From: Corynebacterium sputi DSM 45148
GTDB lineage: Bacteria; Actinomycetota; Actinomycetes; Mycobacteriales; Mycobacteriaceae
Length of the DNA stretch: 64,000 nt
Assembly: GCF_000427865.1 (NCBI RefSeq)
Contig: NZ_ATYV01000003.1
Span: 112,878 to 176,877 of the forward strand
Reading direction: 5' to 3'
The notes beneath the pieces were generated by a model, which did no database searches, was not told the DNA's origin, and was given only the letters and a program-made list of their open reading frames with translations. This document shows, piece by piece, positions 36,624 through 45,562 of the stretch. The first letter of the stretch is position 1. Each line of letters begins with the position of its first letter. The position numbers were made by a program, and so were the translations under genes.

Positions 36624-37551
36624 TCAGCGTGGAGACCGAGACGGCATCATCCGGATCGGAACACGAGGGTCAGTACTTGCCCGCACCCAGGCCGGACACA
36701 TTCGGGACGCGCTGATCCGATTCGGATACCCGGCCGAACTGGTCATCATTCGTACCGAAGGTGACGCCAACCGTCATGATCCGGTGGAGAAAATCGGCGT
36801 CGGAGTGTTCACCCAGGCTTTGCGTCACGCACTGCGTGCCGACGAGTGTGACATCGCCGTGCACTCCTACAAGGACCTGCCCACCGCACCGGAGCCGGAC
36901 CTGACCATCGGCGCTGTGCCGAAGCGCGTCGACCCGCGTGAGGTTCTCATCGCCCGAGGCGGAGCGACGCTGTCGGAGCTCCCGGAGGGCGCAAAGGTCG
37001 GTACCTCTGCACCCCGCCGTGTCTCCCAGCTCCGCGCTGAGCGCCCGGACCTGGAAATCCGCCCGCTACGAGGCAACATCGATACCCGCATGGCCCGCGT
37101 CGGGAACGACCTGGACGCGGTGATTCTTGCTCGGGCCGGTCTCGATCGCACCGACAAGCTCACCCACGAGATGCAGACTCTCTCCGTAGAGGAACTGCTG
37201 CCGGCTCCCGCTCAGGGTGCGCTGGCGGTGGAGCACCGTTCGGACGACAACGAGATTGCACTGATGCTGCGCCGCATCGACGATGCGCAGTCGCGCTATC
37301 GCGCGATCGCCGAGCGCATGATCCTCGAGGTCCTGCAGGCCGGCTGCACCGCGCCTGTAGCTGCGTATTCGGAGATTGACGATGACGGTGAGATGACACT
37401 GACTGCCGGAGTCTTCGCCATCGACGGCTCCGCCAACATCGTCCGCAGTGCACAGGGTCCGGCGGATAAGCCGCGGGATCTCGGTCGCCTCGTCGCCCAC
37501 AGGCTGGTCGACGCGGACGCACTGGACCTGATGGCGGATGACTTCCGCTGA
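36616..37551 (+). CDS. hemC: Porphobilinogen deaminase (hydroxymethylbilane synthase)
   Basis: Joins four porphobilinogens into hydroxymethylbilane. 311 residues: IRIGTRGSVLARTQAGHI at the start, the catalytic Asp region HSYKDLPT, GTSAPRRVSQLRAERPD, RGNIDTRMARV, and the dipyrromethane-anchoring Cys in LEVLQAGCTAPVAAY. AGGAGG lies 5-6 nt before the ATG. It overlaps hemA and is followed by hemD after 94 bp. Confidence 0.97.
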   Translation: MTDQRGDRDGIIRIGTRGSVLARTQAGHIRDALIRFGYPAELVIIRTEGDANRHDPVEKIGVGVFTQALRHALRADECDIAVHSYKDLPTAPEPDLTIGAVPKRVDPREVLIARGGATLSELPEGAKVGTSAPRRVSQLRAERPDLEIRPLRGNIDTRMARVGNDLDAVILARAGLDRTDKLTHEMQTLSVEELLPAPAQGALAVEHRSDDNEIALMLRRIDDAQSRYRAIAERMILEVLQAGCTAPVAAYSEIDDDGEMTLTAGVFAIDGSANIVRSAQGPADKPRDLGRLVAHRLVDADALDLMADDFR

Positions 37552-37645
37552 CACGACTCACTCAGACTTTCGCTAACCCCAGAGTTTCAGCCAGCAACTC
37601 ACCCACGTCCCAGACACTCAGCGAGAAGAAGGCCACCACCAGATA

Positions 37646-39400
37646 ATGAGCAACTCCCGCACCTCGCCCTCCGTCGGCCGCATCCTGTTCGTCGGCGCCG
37701 GTCCAGGTAACCCGGACCTGCTGACGTTGCGCGCCCGCGAGGTCCTCGCCTCCACCACCGTCGCGTACATCGACGCCGGGGTACTGGAGGGCGTCCGCGA
37801 CCTGGTCGCCGCCGACCTCCCCGTGCCGGAGGAGAAGCTTCGTGAGTCGGAGGAGGAGTACCAGCGCATCTGCGAGGAGGCAAAGAACTCCGGTGCTCGC
37901 CGTAAGCCGCCGCGCCCGGCTGCTCCGACGGCCGCAGATCTGCGCGCTCCGGAAGCCGACCCGACCGAAATGAGCCGGGAGCTGGCCGCTGAGGCCCGTA
38001 AGGGCCATGACGTGGTCCGCCTCGTTGCCGGAAACCCGCTTAACGACGACCGCGTCCTCGCAGAGATCAACGCCGTCGCCCGAACCACCGTCGAATTCCA
38101 GATCGTTCCGGGTATGTCGGTTCCCTCGACGGTCCCGGCTTTCGCGGGCATCGCCTTGGGTTCGACCTACACGGAGACCGACCTGGGCCGGGTCGACGTG
38201 GACTGGGATCAGCTCGCGTCGGCCCCGCAGCCGCTGGTGCTGCAGGCCGTTGAGGACGACCTGGACGCAATCGTTAAGGAACTGTCTTCCCGCGGTTTAG
38301 CGGACAGCCTGCCGGTGTCGGTGACGGTAAATGGCACCACCCGACTGCAGCGCACCTACGACGTCACGCTGGGCACGCTGTCCCAGCTCGATGGTGACCT
38401 CTCGGGTCCGTTGGTGGTGACGCTGGGTAAGGGCGTCGATAAGCGCTCGAAGTACTCCTGGTGGGAGAACCGCGCCCTGTATGGCTGGAACGTGCTCGTT
38501 CCGCGCGCCAAGGGCCAGGCTGGTCCGATGAGCGCACGCCTCGCATCGCACGGTGCGATCCCGGTGGAGGTGCCCACTATCTCCATCGAGCCGCCGCGCA
38601 GCCCCGCGCAGATGGAACGTGCCATCAAGGGCCTGGTGGACGGCCGCTACCAGTGGGTTATCTTCACCTCGGTCAACGCTGTGACTTCGGTGTGGGAAAA
38701 GTTCACTGAGTTCGGCCTCGATGCCCGCTCCTTCGCTGGCGTGCGCATCGCCGCCGTGGGTCTGAAGACCGCCGAGGCGGTCCGTGCCCACGGCATCGAA
38801 CCAGAACTGCTTCCCGACGAGCACCGCCAGAACGCCGCCGGCATCGTCGAGGTATTCCCGGAATTCATCGACGACCTGGATCCGGTCAACAAGGTGCTGC
38901 TGCCGCGTGCCGACATCGGTGCGGACCTGCTGGTTGAAGGCCTGGAGGACCTCGGCTGGGAGGTCGACGACGTCACCGCGTACCGCACCGTTCGCGCCGC
39001 ACCGCCGAGCGCTGAGGTCCGCGAGATGATCAAGTCCGGTGGCTTTGACGCCGTCTGCTTCACCTCCTCTTCCACCGTGAAGAACCTGGTGGGCATAGCC
39101 GGCAAGCCGCACACGCGCACGATCATCGCGTGCATTGGGCCGATGGCTGCTGCGACCGCGCGGGAGTACGGACTTCGTGTTGACGTGCAGCCTGAACGCG
39201 CAGGCATCACTGACCTCGTCGATGCACTTGGTGATCATGTCGCCTCGCTGCGTGCAGCCGGTCAGTTGCCGCCGCCACGCAAGAAGCGCCGCCGTCGTAG
39301 CTCCTCGATGACTACGACCGCCGCAGCCGCCGGCCCTGCTGCGCCTGCAGCACCGGCGTCGTTTGCGGACGCAGCCGCTGACTCTGACGATTCGGAGTAA
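37646..39400 (+). CDS. hemD: Uroporphyrinogen-III synthase with degenerate methyltransferase domain
   Basis: Two-domain protein of 584 residues. Residues ~10-255 resemble uroporphyrinogen-III C-methyltransferase: the start VGAGPGNPDLLTLRAREVL is good and VPGMSVPSTVPAFAGIALGS is recognisable, but the usual GGDPFVFGRG segment is replaced by VAGNPLNDDRVLAE and a 40-residue charged insert is present, so methylation is doubtful. Residues ~265-530 form HemD, with VPRAKGQAGPMSARLASHG, FTSVNAVTSVWEKF, GLKTAEAVRAHG and CFTSSSTVKNL. The C-terminus is a basic run followed by an Ala-rich tail. Mycobacteria and other corynebacteria have the same fusion. Confidence 0.93.
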   Translation: MSNSRTSPSVGRILFVGAGPGNPDLLTLRAREVLASTTVAYIDAGVLEGVRDLVAADLPVPEEKLRESEEEYQRICEEAKNSGARRKPPRPAAPTAADLRAPEADPTEMSRELAAEARKGHDVVRLVAGNPLNDDRVLAEINAVARTTVEFQIVPGMSVPSTVPAFAGIALGSTYTETDLGRVDVDWDQLASAPQPLVLQAVEDDLDAIVKELSSRGLADSLPVSVTVNGTTRLQRTYDVTLGTLSQLDGDLSGPLVVTLGKGVDKRSKYSWWENRALYGWNVLVPRAKGQAGPMSARLASHGAIPVEVPTISIEPPRSPAQMERAIKGLVDGRYQWVIFTSVNAVTSVWEKFTEFGLDARSFAGVRIAAVGLKTAEAVRAHGIEPELLPDEHRQNAAGIVEVFPEFIDDLDPVNKVLLPRADIGADLLVEGLEDLGWEVDDVTAYRTVRAAPPSAEVREMIKSGGFDAVCFTSSSTVKNLVGIAGKPHTRTIIACIGPMAAATAREYGLRVDVQPERAGITDLVDALGDHVASLRAAGQLPPPRKKRRRRSSSMTTTAAAAGPAAPAAPASFADAAADSDDSE

Positions 39401-39414
39401 TCCAGCAGAGTCCC

Positions 39415-39458
39415 AACAACCCCTCGGCATTGTTGCCGAGGGGTTGTTTTTCTTTTTG
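39415..39458 (+). terminator. Terminator of hemA-hemC-hemD
   Basis: AACAACCCCTCGGCA TTGT TGCCGAGGGGTTGTT then TTTCTTTTT. Confidence 0.95.
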
Positions 39459-39474
39459 AGGTTGAAGGCTGCGG

Positions 39475-40485
39475 TTAGTGGCGGAGGCTGGAGAAGAAGC
39501 CCAGGATGGCGCCGGGGGCGTCGTACCTAGCGCCGTTGTCGTTGCCCCAGCTTCCGGTAGACGTCGGGAATGAGTGACCGCTGTGGTCGACGGCGATAAG
39601 GGTGACGGGGGCGTCGCCGTCCCAAGTGGTGATCTCGGCGTCACCGTCGCGCACCGAAGCGGGTTCTTCTGCCTCTGCGCCATTGCGTTCGGCGAACCAT
39701 TCGGCACCGTCATAGGCAGACATCACGTGACCGCGGGTCTCTGCGAACAAGCCACTGCCAGCGATGACCTCGCCGCCATCGAAGGGGACGATGGGGTCTT
39801 CGCGGCCTTGGATGAACATCGCAGGAACTGGCTCGCCAGAGTCGGTGCAGGCGTTGTTGTCCTCGACTGGGACATTCGCATTGACTGAGGCGAATCTGCT
39901 GACCAGATCAGGTGCCTCCAGCGCGAGTCGCTGGGCCATATTGCCGCCGCTGGAGAAACCGATGGCGTAGGTGGTCTCGGGGTCGACGGTCTCAGGTCCC
40001 AGGTCGCTGTGGATGCCGGCGACGATCTCACGCATCAGGCCAACATCATCGACGTTCTCCTCCTTGGCTGGCCAGTCACCTTCGATGCGGCATTCGTTCC
40101 AGTTGTTGCGGTAACCGTCGACATAAGCGATGACGAAGCCTTCACGCTCGGCGACCTCTTCCAGATCCATCCCAATACCGCCGCGGATCCCATTGCCGGT
40201 GTCGCCGGTGCCGTGAATGACAAGAACTACCGGCATCGGCTCATGGTCGGCTTCGCCATAGCCGACCTGGGGAACGAAAACGTTCCAACTCCTATCGATG
40301 CCGTCGAAGGTTGTGGAGTGTGAGGTGTAGCTTCCCGGGGACATGGATTCCTGCTCCTCCTGTTGAGCGGTCGGAACACCGCCGTCCGAGTCACCGTCGG
40401 TGTCGGCGGAACAGGCCGTCAACACAAGTGAACCGCCGACGATGATGGCGACGGCGGTTCCGGGCAGTGACTGGAGACGGTGCAT
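39475..40485 (-). CDS. Secreted esterase lipoprotein, PHB-depolymerase/LpqC-like
   Basis: 336 residues: signal peptide with lipobox SLVLTAC (Cys near residue 26), then a polar linker and an alpha/beta hydrolase domain of the polyhydroxybutyrate depolymerase/feruloyl esterase group: VLVIHGTGDTGNG (oxyanion strand), nucleophile elbow AIGFSSGGNMAQRLA, an Asp region GREDPIVPFDGG and a C-terminal catalytic His in VDHSGHSFP. ATG 40485 is preferred (GGAG 9 nt upstream); ATG 40491 is close behind. It is the last gene of a minus-strand block after ssuCBA, 22 bases from ssuA; the substrate is unknown. Confidence 0.88.
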   Translation of the reverse strand: MHRLQSLPGTAVAIIVGGSLVLTACSADTDGDSDGGVPTAQQEEQESMSPGSYTSHSTTFDGIDRSWNVFVPQVGYGEADHEPMPVVLVIHGTGDTGNGIRGGIGMDLEEVAEREGFVIAYVDGYRNNWNECRIEGDWPAKEENVDDVGLMREIVAGIHSDLGPETVDPETTYAIGFSSGGNMAQRLALEAPDLVSRFASVNANVPVEDNNACTDSGEPVPAMFIQGREDPIVPFDGGEVIAGSGLFAETRGHVMSAYDGAEWFAERNGAEAEEPASVRDGDAEITTWDGDAPVTLIAVDHSGHSFPTSTGSWGNDNGARYDAPGAILGFFSSLRH

Positions 40486-40507
40486 ACGCATGCTCTCCAG
40501 TGTGCCG

Positions 40508-41515
40508 TTAGTCGAAGTAAGGCTCCAGGGTGGTGTTGAACTGGTCGGAGGTCTGGTCCTCGAAGTTGAACTCTGACGGCAGGACAGCAGCGGCAACGAA
40601 AGCTCGGATGAGCTCATTCTGCGAGTCGAAGACGTCCTGGTTCAACGGGATGGCCAGACGGTTGCCGCGGGCATTGAGTTTCGCGGCCTCCGGTGCGAGT
40701 CCGGTGGTTGAGGAGAACACCTCTGCCCACTCCTCAGGGTTGTCGTATGCCCACCGGTAGGCCTTGGCGACGCGCTCCGACAGATCCTCAATCGCGGCGG
40801 CACGCTCCGGGTCCTCCAGTGCTTTGTCGCTGGCGACCGCGAAGCCATATCCATTGGTGACGCCTTCGCCGGTGACCAGTGGTTCGGCTCCATCGAGTTC
40901 GGCAAGTCCGGTGTAGGGATCCCACACAACCCAGGCGTCTAGCTGGCCGGATTCGAAGGCGTTTTTGGTGTCGGTTGGTTGGAGGTAGTTGACCTCGACG
41001 TCGTCAAGCGAGATGCCTGCCTTCTCCAACTGGAGGATGAGGTGGCCGTGGGCGCTGGAGCCGCGGGCAACGCCGATGCTCCGACCCTTCAGATCGGCCA
41101 CCTCGGTGATGTCGGAGTCTGGGCCGACGAGGATGGCGTCGCTGACGTTCTCCTGTGGGCTGTCGAATGCCTGGATGACTGCCGTCGCGGTCTCATGGCC
41201 AAGGATCGGCGGCGTATTGCCGGTGATGGCGTAGTCGATCTGATCGGCGTTGAGTGCCTCAATCTGAGGTGGACCGGAAGTAAAGGTGGACCACTCAATC
41301 TCGTAGGGAATATCCTCCAACTCACCGGCGGACTTCAGGATCGATTCGGTCCCCGACACCTGATCACCCACCCGGAGGGTCACCTGCGACAGGTCGACCT
41401 CGGAGGTATCCACCGGAGTCGCAGCGGAGGTAGAGCACGCCGCTAGACCGAAGGTGAGCGCGGCAATTCCGCTGAGGGCAGCGAGCCTGGTGGGGGAGAG
41501 CAGTGAGTTCTTCAT
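40508..41515 (-). CDS. ssuA: Aliphatic sulfonate ABC transporter substrate-binding lipoprotein
   Basis: 335 residues: lipoprotein signal (lipobox TFGLAACS, Cys near residue 27) followed by an NMT1/SsuA-type binding fold with LRVGDQVSGTESILKSAGE, DYAITGNTPPILGHE, LKGRSIGVARGSSAHGHLI and LDAWVVWDPYTG. It captures sulfonates, or possibly sulfate esters, outside the membrane for SsuCB. Order ssuC-ssuB-ssuA on the minus strand with short gaps indicates one operon. Confidence 0.93.
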   Translation of the reverse strand: MKNSLLSPTRLAALSGIAALTFGLAACSTSAATPVDTSEVDLSQVTLRVGDQVSGTESILKSAGELEDIPYEIEWSTFTSGPPQIEALNADQIDYAITGNTPPILGHETATAVIQAFDSPQENVSDAILVGPDSDITEVADLKGRSIGVARGSSAHGHLILQLEKAGISLDDVEVNYLQPTDTKNAFESGQLDAWVVWDPYTGLAELDGAEPLVTGEGVTNGYGFAVASDKALEDPERAAAIEDLSERVAKAYRWAYDNPEEWAEVFSSTTGLAPEAAKLNARGNRLAIPLNQDVFDSQNELIRAFVAAAVLPSEFNFEDQTSDQFNTTLEPYFD

Positions 41516-41544
41516 TGTTGTGTTCTTTCGGTTCGTAGAGGGGA

Positions 41545-42339
41545 TCAGGCAGGAGCGGTGACGCCGAGAAGGTCCAGCAGTTCAGCGGTGTGTCCGGCAA
41601 AACGCGGGTCCCTGCGGTCACGGGGTTGGGGAAGATCGATGTCGATGCGATGGGTGATGCGGCCCTGATCCAAGAGGATGACGCGATCGGCCAGGGCCAC
41701 CGCCTCTTGCACGTCATGGGTGACGAGCAGCACGCCGATATTGCGATCGCTGACGGTGTCCAAGAGAAGCTGTTGGGCAGTTAGGCGAGTGAGGGCGTCG
41801 AGGGCGCCGAAAGGTTCGTCGAGAAGCAACAGGTCAGGATCGCTGATCAGCGCCCTCGCGAGGGAGACACGCTGGGCCTGACCATCGCTGAGAGTGAGCG
41901 GCCAGGCGCCATCGGAATCCGGCAAATGCACCTCGCGCAAAAGGGCAGATGCCCGCCCACGTGCGTGATCGAAGGGGATCTTCTCTCGGTTGAGTCCAAA
42001 CGCGACATTGTCGACGACGGTGCGCCACGGAAACAGCCGGGGCTCCTGGAAAGCGACTGAGGGATCGCCTACGACGTCCACTTCTCCAGAATGGCTATCC
42101 GACAGTCCTGCGAGGACCTTCAAGATGGTGGACTTGCCGGAGCCGGAGCGTCCAATGAGCGCGACGATTTCACCCCGGGCGATCTGAAGGTCAATGCCGG
42201 AGAGAACCTCCTTCGGGCCAAATGACTTGTGCAGGTTATGGACACTGACAACGGGCTTTCCAGTCGTGGTGGGAGTGTTTTTCTCGGTGCCTGAAGTGGA
42301 TGTGCTCGGGGCGTTTGGGGCAGATAATGTGCGGGTCAT
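41545..42339 (-). CDS. ssuB: Aliphatic sulfonate ABC transporter ATPase
   Basis: 264 residues: Walker A LIGRSGSGKSTILKVLAGL near 67, Q-loop VAFQEPRLFPW, signature LSDGQAQRVSLARAL, Walker B LLLLDEPFGALDALTR and H-loop VTHDVQEAVALADRV. It energises SsuC. ATG 42339 has AAGGA about 8 nt upstream and was chosen over the TTG-type start at 42381. A ~30-residue Ser/Thr/Pro-rich N-terminus precedes the ABC domain. A repeat copy fills the gap to ssuC. Confidence 0.93.
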   Translation of the reverse strand: MTRTLSAPNAPSTSTSGTEKNTPTTTGKPVVSVHNLHKSFGPKEVLSGIDLQIARGEIVALIGRSGSGKSTILKVLAGLSDSHSGEVDVVGDPSVAFQEPRLFPWRTVVDNVAFGLNREKIPFDHARGRASALLREVHLPDSDGAWPLTLSDGQAQRVSLARALISDPDLLLLDEPFGALDALTRLTAQQLLLDTVSDRNIGVLLVTHDVQEAVALADRVILLDQGRITHRIDIDLPQPRDRRDPRFAGHTAELLDLLGVTAPA

Positions 42340-42380
42340 GGTGGGTCCTTGGGGTGGGGAGAGGGAGACGTCGGGAAGCA
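42340..42380 (+). repeat. Interspersed repeat copy 4 in the ssuC-ssuB gap
   Basis: Leader with GGGGTGGGGAGAGGGAGA then the core CGTCGGGAAGCA (42369-42380). It occupies nearly all the space between ssuC and ssuB and includes the complement of the ssuB ribosome binding site. Confidence 0.6.
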
Positions 42381-42386
42381 AAGCTT

Positions 42387-43238
42387 TTAATGCGCGCCAG
42401 CGCGGTAGCGGAAGACGTGGCGCTCCCAGCGCCGGATGAGAGCGTCGGTGAGCAAACCGAGGGTGGCGTAAATGATCAAGCCGAAGATGACGATGTCGGT
42501 GCGGTAGAAATCGCGAGCGTTGTTGATCATGAAGCCGATGCCTTCACGGGCGTTGACCTGCTCCGCAACGATCAACGTGAGCCATGCTGCTGCTGATGCT
42601 TGGCGCAGACCGACGAACAGCGCGGGTGCTGCGGCGGGAAGGACCACGGTGCGCAGACGCTGGACGAAACTGAAGCCAAGGACGCGGGCGCTCTCGAGGA
42701 GTTTCGGATCGGTCTGGCGGAAACCGGAGGTGGTGTTGAGGTACAGCGGGAACAACACGCCAAGTGCGATGAGCAGGAATTTCGGTAGTTCGACGATGCC
42801 GAACCAGATGATGAAGAGCGGCACTAGGCCAAGGTGGGGAAGTGCGCGGACCGCCTGGAGTAGGGGATCGACGATGTTGTCGAAGGCCTTTGAGACACCG
42901 GTCAGGACTCCGAGACCGATGCCAATGACTGCACCAATGAGGAAACCGATAATGACACGCTGGGCCGAAACGGCGAGCGCGTCTAGAAGCGTGCCGTTGG
43001 AGAGCACTTCCCATCCGGCGGCGAGAATCGTGGTCGGCGCCGGGAGGATGCGTTCGGGGATAAGCCCGAGCAGGCTGCCGACCTGCCAGATGAGCAAGAA
43101 CGCGATGGGCAATAAGGCGCGGACCGGGATGCGGCTGCGCCGGGATCTGGGTGGGGGAGGTGACGTGCTGGAGGTGGCGGGGGCAGTGGTCGGTGTGGAG
43201 GCAGCAGGCGTGATTGTCGCGGGGGTCGCTGTGGTCAT
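42387..43238 (-). CDS. ssuC: Aliphatic sulfonate ABC transporter permease
   Basis: 283 residues with a Thr/Pro/Ala-rich N-terminus and about six membrane helices from residue ~37 on. The family EAA loop is AFDNIVDPLLQAVRALPHLGLVPLFIIWFG in outline, and EQVNAREGIGFMINNARDF is typical of SsuC/TauC. ATG 43238 is preferred; the in-frame GTG at 43259 would overlap the operator. A perfect McbR-type operator lies just upstream, so the operon is expected to be derepressed when sulfur metabolites fall. No sulfonate monooxygenase gene (ssuD) is near. Confidence 0.92.
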   Translation of the reverse strand: MTTATPATITPAASTPTTAPATSSTSPPPPRSRRSRIPVRALLPIAFLLIWQVGSLLGLIPERILPAPTTILAAGWEVLSNGTLLDALAVSAQRVIIGFLIGAVIGIGLGVLTGVSKAFDNIVDPLLQAVRALPHLGLVPLFIIWFGIVELPKFLLIALGVLFPLYLNTTSGFRQTDPKLLESARVLGFSFVQRLRTVVLPAAAPALFVGLRQASAAAWLTLIVAEQVNAREGIGFMINNARDFYRTDIVIFGLIIYATLGLLTDALIRRWERHVFRYRAGAH

Positions 43239-43251
43239 GACGGACAGTAAA

Positions 43252-43267
43252 TAGACCAAGCGGTCTA
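43252..43267. promoter_or_regulatory. McbR operator upstream of ssuCBA
   Basis: TAGAC-CAAGCG-GTCTA exactly fits the McbR consensus TAGAC-N6-GTCTA. It lies 14-29 bp before the ssuC ATG, over the expected promoter. Confidence 0.8.
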
Positions 43268-43506
43268 TGGTGCGAGCTTTTGAATCATGTTGAATCGAAG
43301 GGTTGGCGTGGGTGTGTCACCCCATTCGGTGACAACAAGAAAATCTGACCTGCGAAAACATGAAATGCGCTCATCGAACGGGGTCATCAGTCCCAGGGAC
43401 GTGGCCGGGAGTGACAGGATCGCCGGGTCCGCCGGGGCTCGACCAGCCCGGGGCATATGATTGCGAAGTATCCACCTGCCGTCGATCACACCGAGGATGA
43501 GCCACG

Positions 43507-44532
43507 TTGTCTACACCGTCCACTAACCACGGGCAGCGCCTGAACCGGCGCCCGCGTCGACTGAGGACAAGCCCGGTGATGCGCAGGATGGTCGCGGAAA
43601 CCTCTTTGGAACCGCGCCACCTTGTCCTGCCGATGTTCGTCGCAGAGGGACTGGCCGAGCCGAAGCCGATCACGTCGCTGCCTGGCGTGGTCCAGCACAC
43701 CGAGGATTCGCTTGTCGACGCGGTGGCAGAGGCGATCTCGGTCGGAATCCCGTGCGTCGATCTTTTCGGCGTTCCGCTGGAGGAGAACAAGGATGCCGAG
43801 GGCTCTGAAGCCTGGAACCCGGGAGGCATTCTGAACAAGGCACTGCGCCGACTGCGCGATGAGTTCGGCGATGACGTGCTGGTCATGGCCGACACCTGCC
43901 TGGACGAGTTCACTGACCACGGCCACTGCGGTGTGCTGCGGGAGGACGGCCACGGCGGTGTCCGCGTCGACAATGACGACACACTGGAGTTTTACCGCAA
44001 GATGGCTGTCGCCCAGGCCGAAGCCGGTGCTCATATCATCAGCCCGTCCGGGATGATGGATGGCCAGATTGAGGCAATCCGCGAGGCTCTGGACGACGCT
44101 GGACACCAGGACGTGGCGATCATGGCGTACTCCGCGAAGTACGCCTCCGCGTTCTACGGACCGTTCCGCGAAGCCGTGGGAAGCAGCCTTCAGGGCGATC
44201 GCCGGACGTACCAGCAGGACGTGGCGAACCGTCGCGAATCCCTGCTTGAGGTCGAACTCGATGTCGCAGAAGGTGCCGACATCGTCATGGTTAAACCCGC
44301 GATGGCATTCCTCGACGTGCTGCGTGAGGTGGCCGATTCCTCCCCGGTGCCGGTGGCGGCGTATCAGGTCTCCGGTGAGTACGCGATGATCTGCGCTGCT
44401 GGAGAGCGGGGCTGGATCGACCGCGATGCTGCAATGCTCGAGGCAGTCATCTCCATCCGCCGGGCAGGGGCCGACCAGGTCCTCACCTACGACGCGGTGA
44501 ACATCGCCCGCCGACTGCGGGCCGACGGCTGA
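43507..44532 (+). CDS. hemB: Delta-aminolevulinic acid dehydratase (porphobilinogen synthase)
   Basis: Condenses two ALA molecules to porphobilinogen. 341 residues: [18 protein letters not shown] near the start, metal region [17 protein letters not shown], Schiff-base lysines in [15 protein letters not shown] and [14 protein letters not shown], and QVSGEYAM. In the metal region two of the three zinc cysteines of the animal enzyme remain; the middle one is Asp. TTG 43507 is the best start (AGGA about 9 nt upstream; TATGAT at 43456 could be -10). Its TGA overlaps the next ATG. Confidence 0.96.
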   Translation: MSTPSTNHGQRLNRRPRRLRTSPVMRRMVAETSLEPRHLVLPMFVAEGLAEPKPITSLPGVVQHTEDSLVDAVAEAISVGIPCVDLFGVPLEENKDAEGSEAWNPGGILNKALRRLRDEFGDDVLVMADTCLDEFTDHGHCGVLREDGHGGVRVDNDDTLEFYRKMAVAQAEAGAHIISPSGMMDGQIEAIREALDDAGHQDVAIMAYSAKYASAFYGPFREAVGSSLQGDRRTYQQDVANRRESLLEVELDVAEGADIVMVKPAMAFLDVLREVADSSPVPVAAYQVSGEYAMICAAGERGWIDRDAAMLEAVISIRRAGADQVLTYDAVNIARRLRADG

Positions 44533-45116
44533 TGGCGGAGTCGACACAACCGACCGAGCCGACGGATGCCCCCGCAGGCCCCCCAGAGAGCATCATCGGA
44601 GCCTGGCAGGCATGGCTCGTGGCATGGGGAATACAGGCGCTCGCAGCAGTCGCAATGTTGGTGATGAACCTCCGTGACCCTGGCGCGGTGATGAACCAGG
44701 CCGATGGTGGTGGCTCCTTCGCCGATACGTACGCCGAGCTCACCGGCGCCCAGCTCGAAGGGGTCGCTATGGCGGCGTCGGTGGTGGCACTGGTTATCAC
44801 CTGGCTGATCCTGGGACTGTTCGTGTGGCTGACGTTCCGGATGCGCGCCGGGCGTTCGTGGGCCAGACTGATTCTCGTTGCAGGTTCGATCTACCTGGCC
44901 ATCGGAGCGATCTTGCTGTTCTTCGGCACAACGTCCCCGGTGTACCAGTCCTCGCCCTCCTGGTTGCAGCTGACCTACGGTGGACTGTCCATCGCGGCGG
45001 CCTGTGCCGCGATTGCGGGAATGATTTTGACCTCTGGACGCGACAGCATCCAATGGTTCGGGCCGGCAGGCGGTCCCGGAAAGAAAAAGCAGGAAGAGCA
45101 GAGTAACCGACAGTGA
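44532..45116 (+). CDS. Conserved membrane protein downstream of hemB
   Basis: 194 residues, four predicted membrane helices (about 27-46, 79-101, 108-130, 146-168), Pro-rich N-terminus and a basic, Gln-rich tail. Its start overlaps the hemB stop and its end overlaps the next gene, so it is part of a tightly packed operon. In C. glutamicum two such genes also follow hemB. Function unknown. Confidence 0.8.
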   Translation: MAESTQPTEPTDAPAGPPESIIGAWQAWLVAWGIQALAAVAMLVMNLRDPGAVMNQADGGGSFADTYAELTGAQLEGVAMAASVVALVITWLILGLFVWLTFRMRAGRSWARLILVAGSIYLAIGAILLFFGTTSPVYQSSPSWLQLTYGGLSIAAACAAIAGMILTSGRDSIQWFGPAGGPGKKKQEEQSNRQ

Positions 45117-45481
45117 AAAAGCCGAGCTGGTGGTGGGTCCTGTGGGCCGGATCGATCGTGAGCCTCGTGTTCGCGTTGCTGTTGCTGACCACGGATCTGC
45201 CCGCAGGCATGCCGTCGGCGGTGATTCGAGACATCCGCGTCGTCGGTGGCGCTGCGGTGATCTCAGCGCTGGTGATTGCCATCCTGATCCAGTCGGCTCG
45301 AGTGTCGCTCGGGGCACGCCGGGCAATTCTGGTGATGGTCGGGCTCACCGCCGTGATCAGTACCTTTGGCATGGTTTCCCGTGCGGTGCAGCCGTGGGCT
45401 GCGGTGCCGATTGTCATCCTTGTGATTGGCACAGTGATGATGTTCTCGGCGTTTCGACCCAAGCAGATAAGGCACATCTGA
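45113..45481 (+). CDS. Small conserved membrane protein (DUF3017-like)
   Basis: 122 residues with four hydrophobic segments (about 6-26, 42-60, 68-88, 92-112) and a short basic C-terminus. The GTG overlaps the upstream stop. Resemblance to DUF3017 is by topology only. It ends the hemB operon; the next gene (hemL) has its own promoter. Confidence 0.7.
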   Translation: MKKPSWWWVLWAGSIVSLVFALLLLTTDLPAGMPSAVIRDIRVVGGAAVISALVIAILIQSARVSLGARRAILVMVGLTAVISTFGMVSRAVQPWAAVPIVILVIGTVMMFSAFRPKQIRHI

Positions 45482-45549
45482 CCTGCTCCGCGGCCGGCCA
45501 GTTGGTGTAGTGACGCGAGCACGGTTGGCTCCGGTAGGTAGCCGTTCCC

Positions 45550-45555
45550 TACGAT
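45550..45555 (+). promoter_or_regulatory. -10 box of leaderless hemL transcript
   Basis: TACGAT ends 7 nt before GTG 45563 and contains the ATG at 45554, which argues that the upstream ATG is not the start. Confidence 0.6.
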
Positions 45556-45562
45556 GGGGGCC

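Noticed and set aside
38808..38819. Exact repeat core (reverse) inside hemD; similar 11-mers in pgmB (9589), mshA (24848) and the 28847 gene
   Set aside because: Explained by common codons for Leu-Pro-Asp or Val-Gly-Lys; no G-rich leader.
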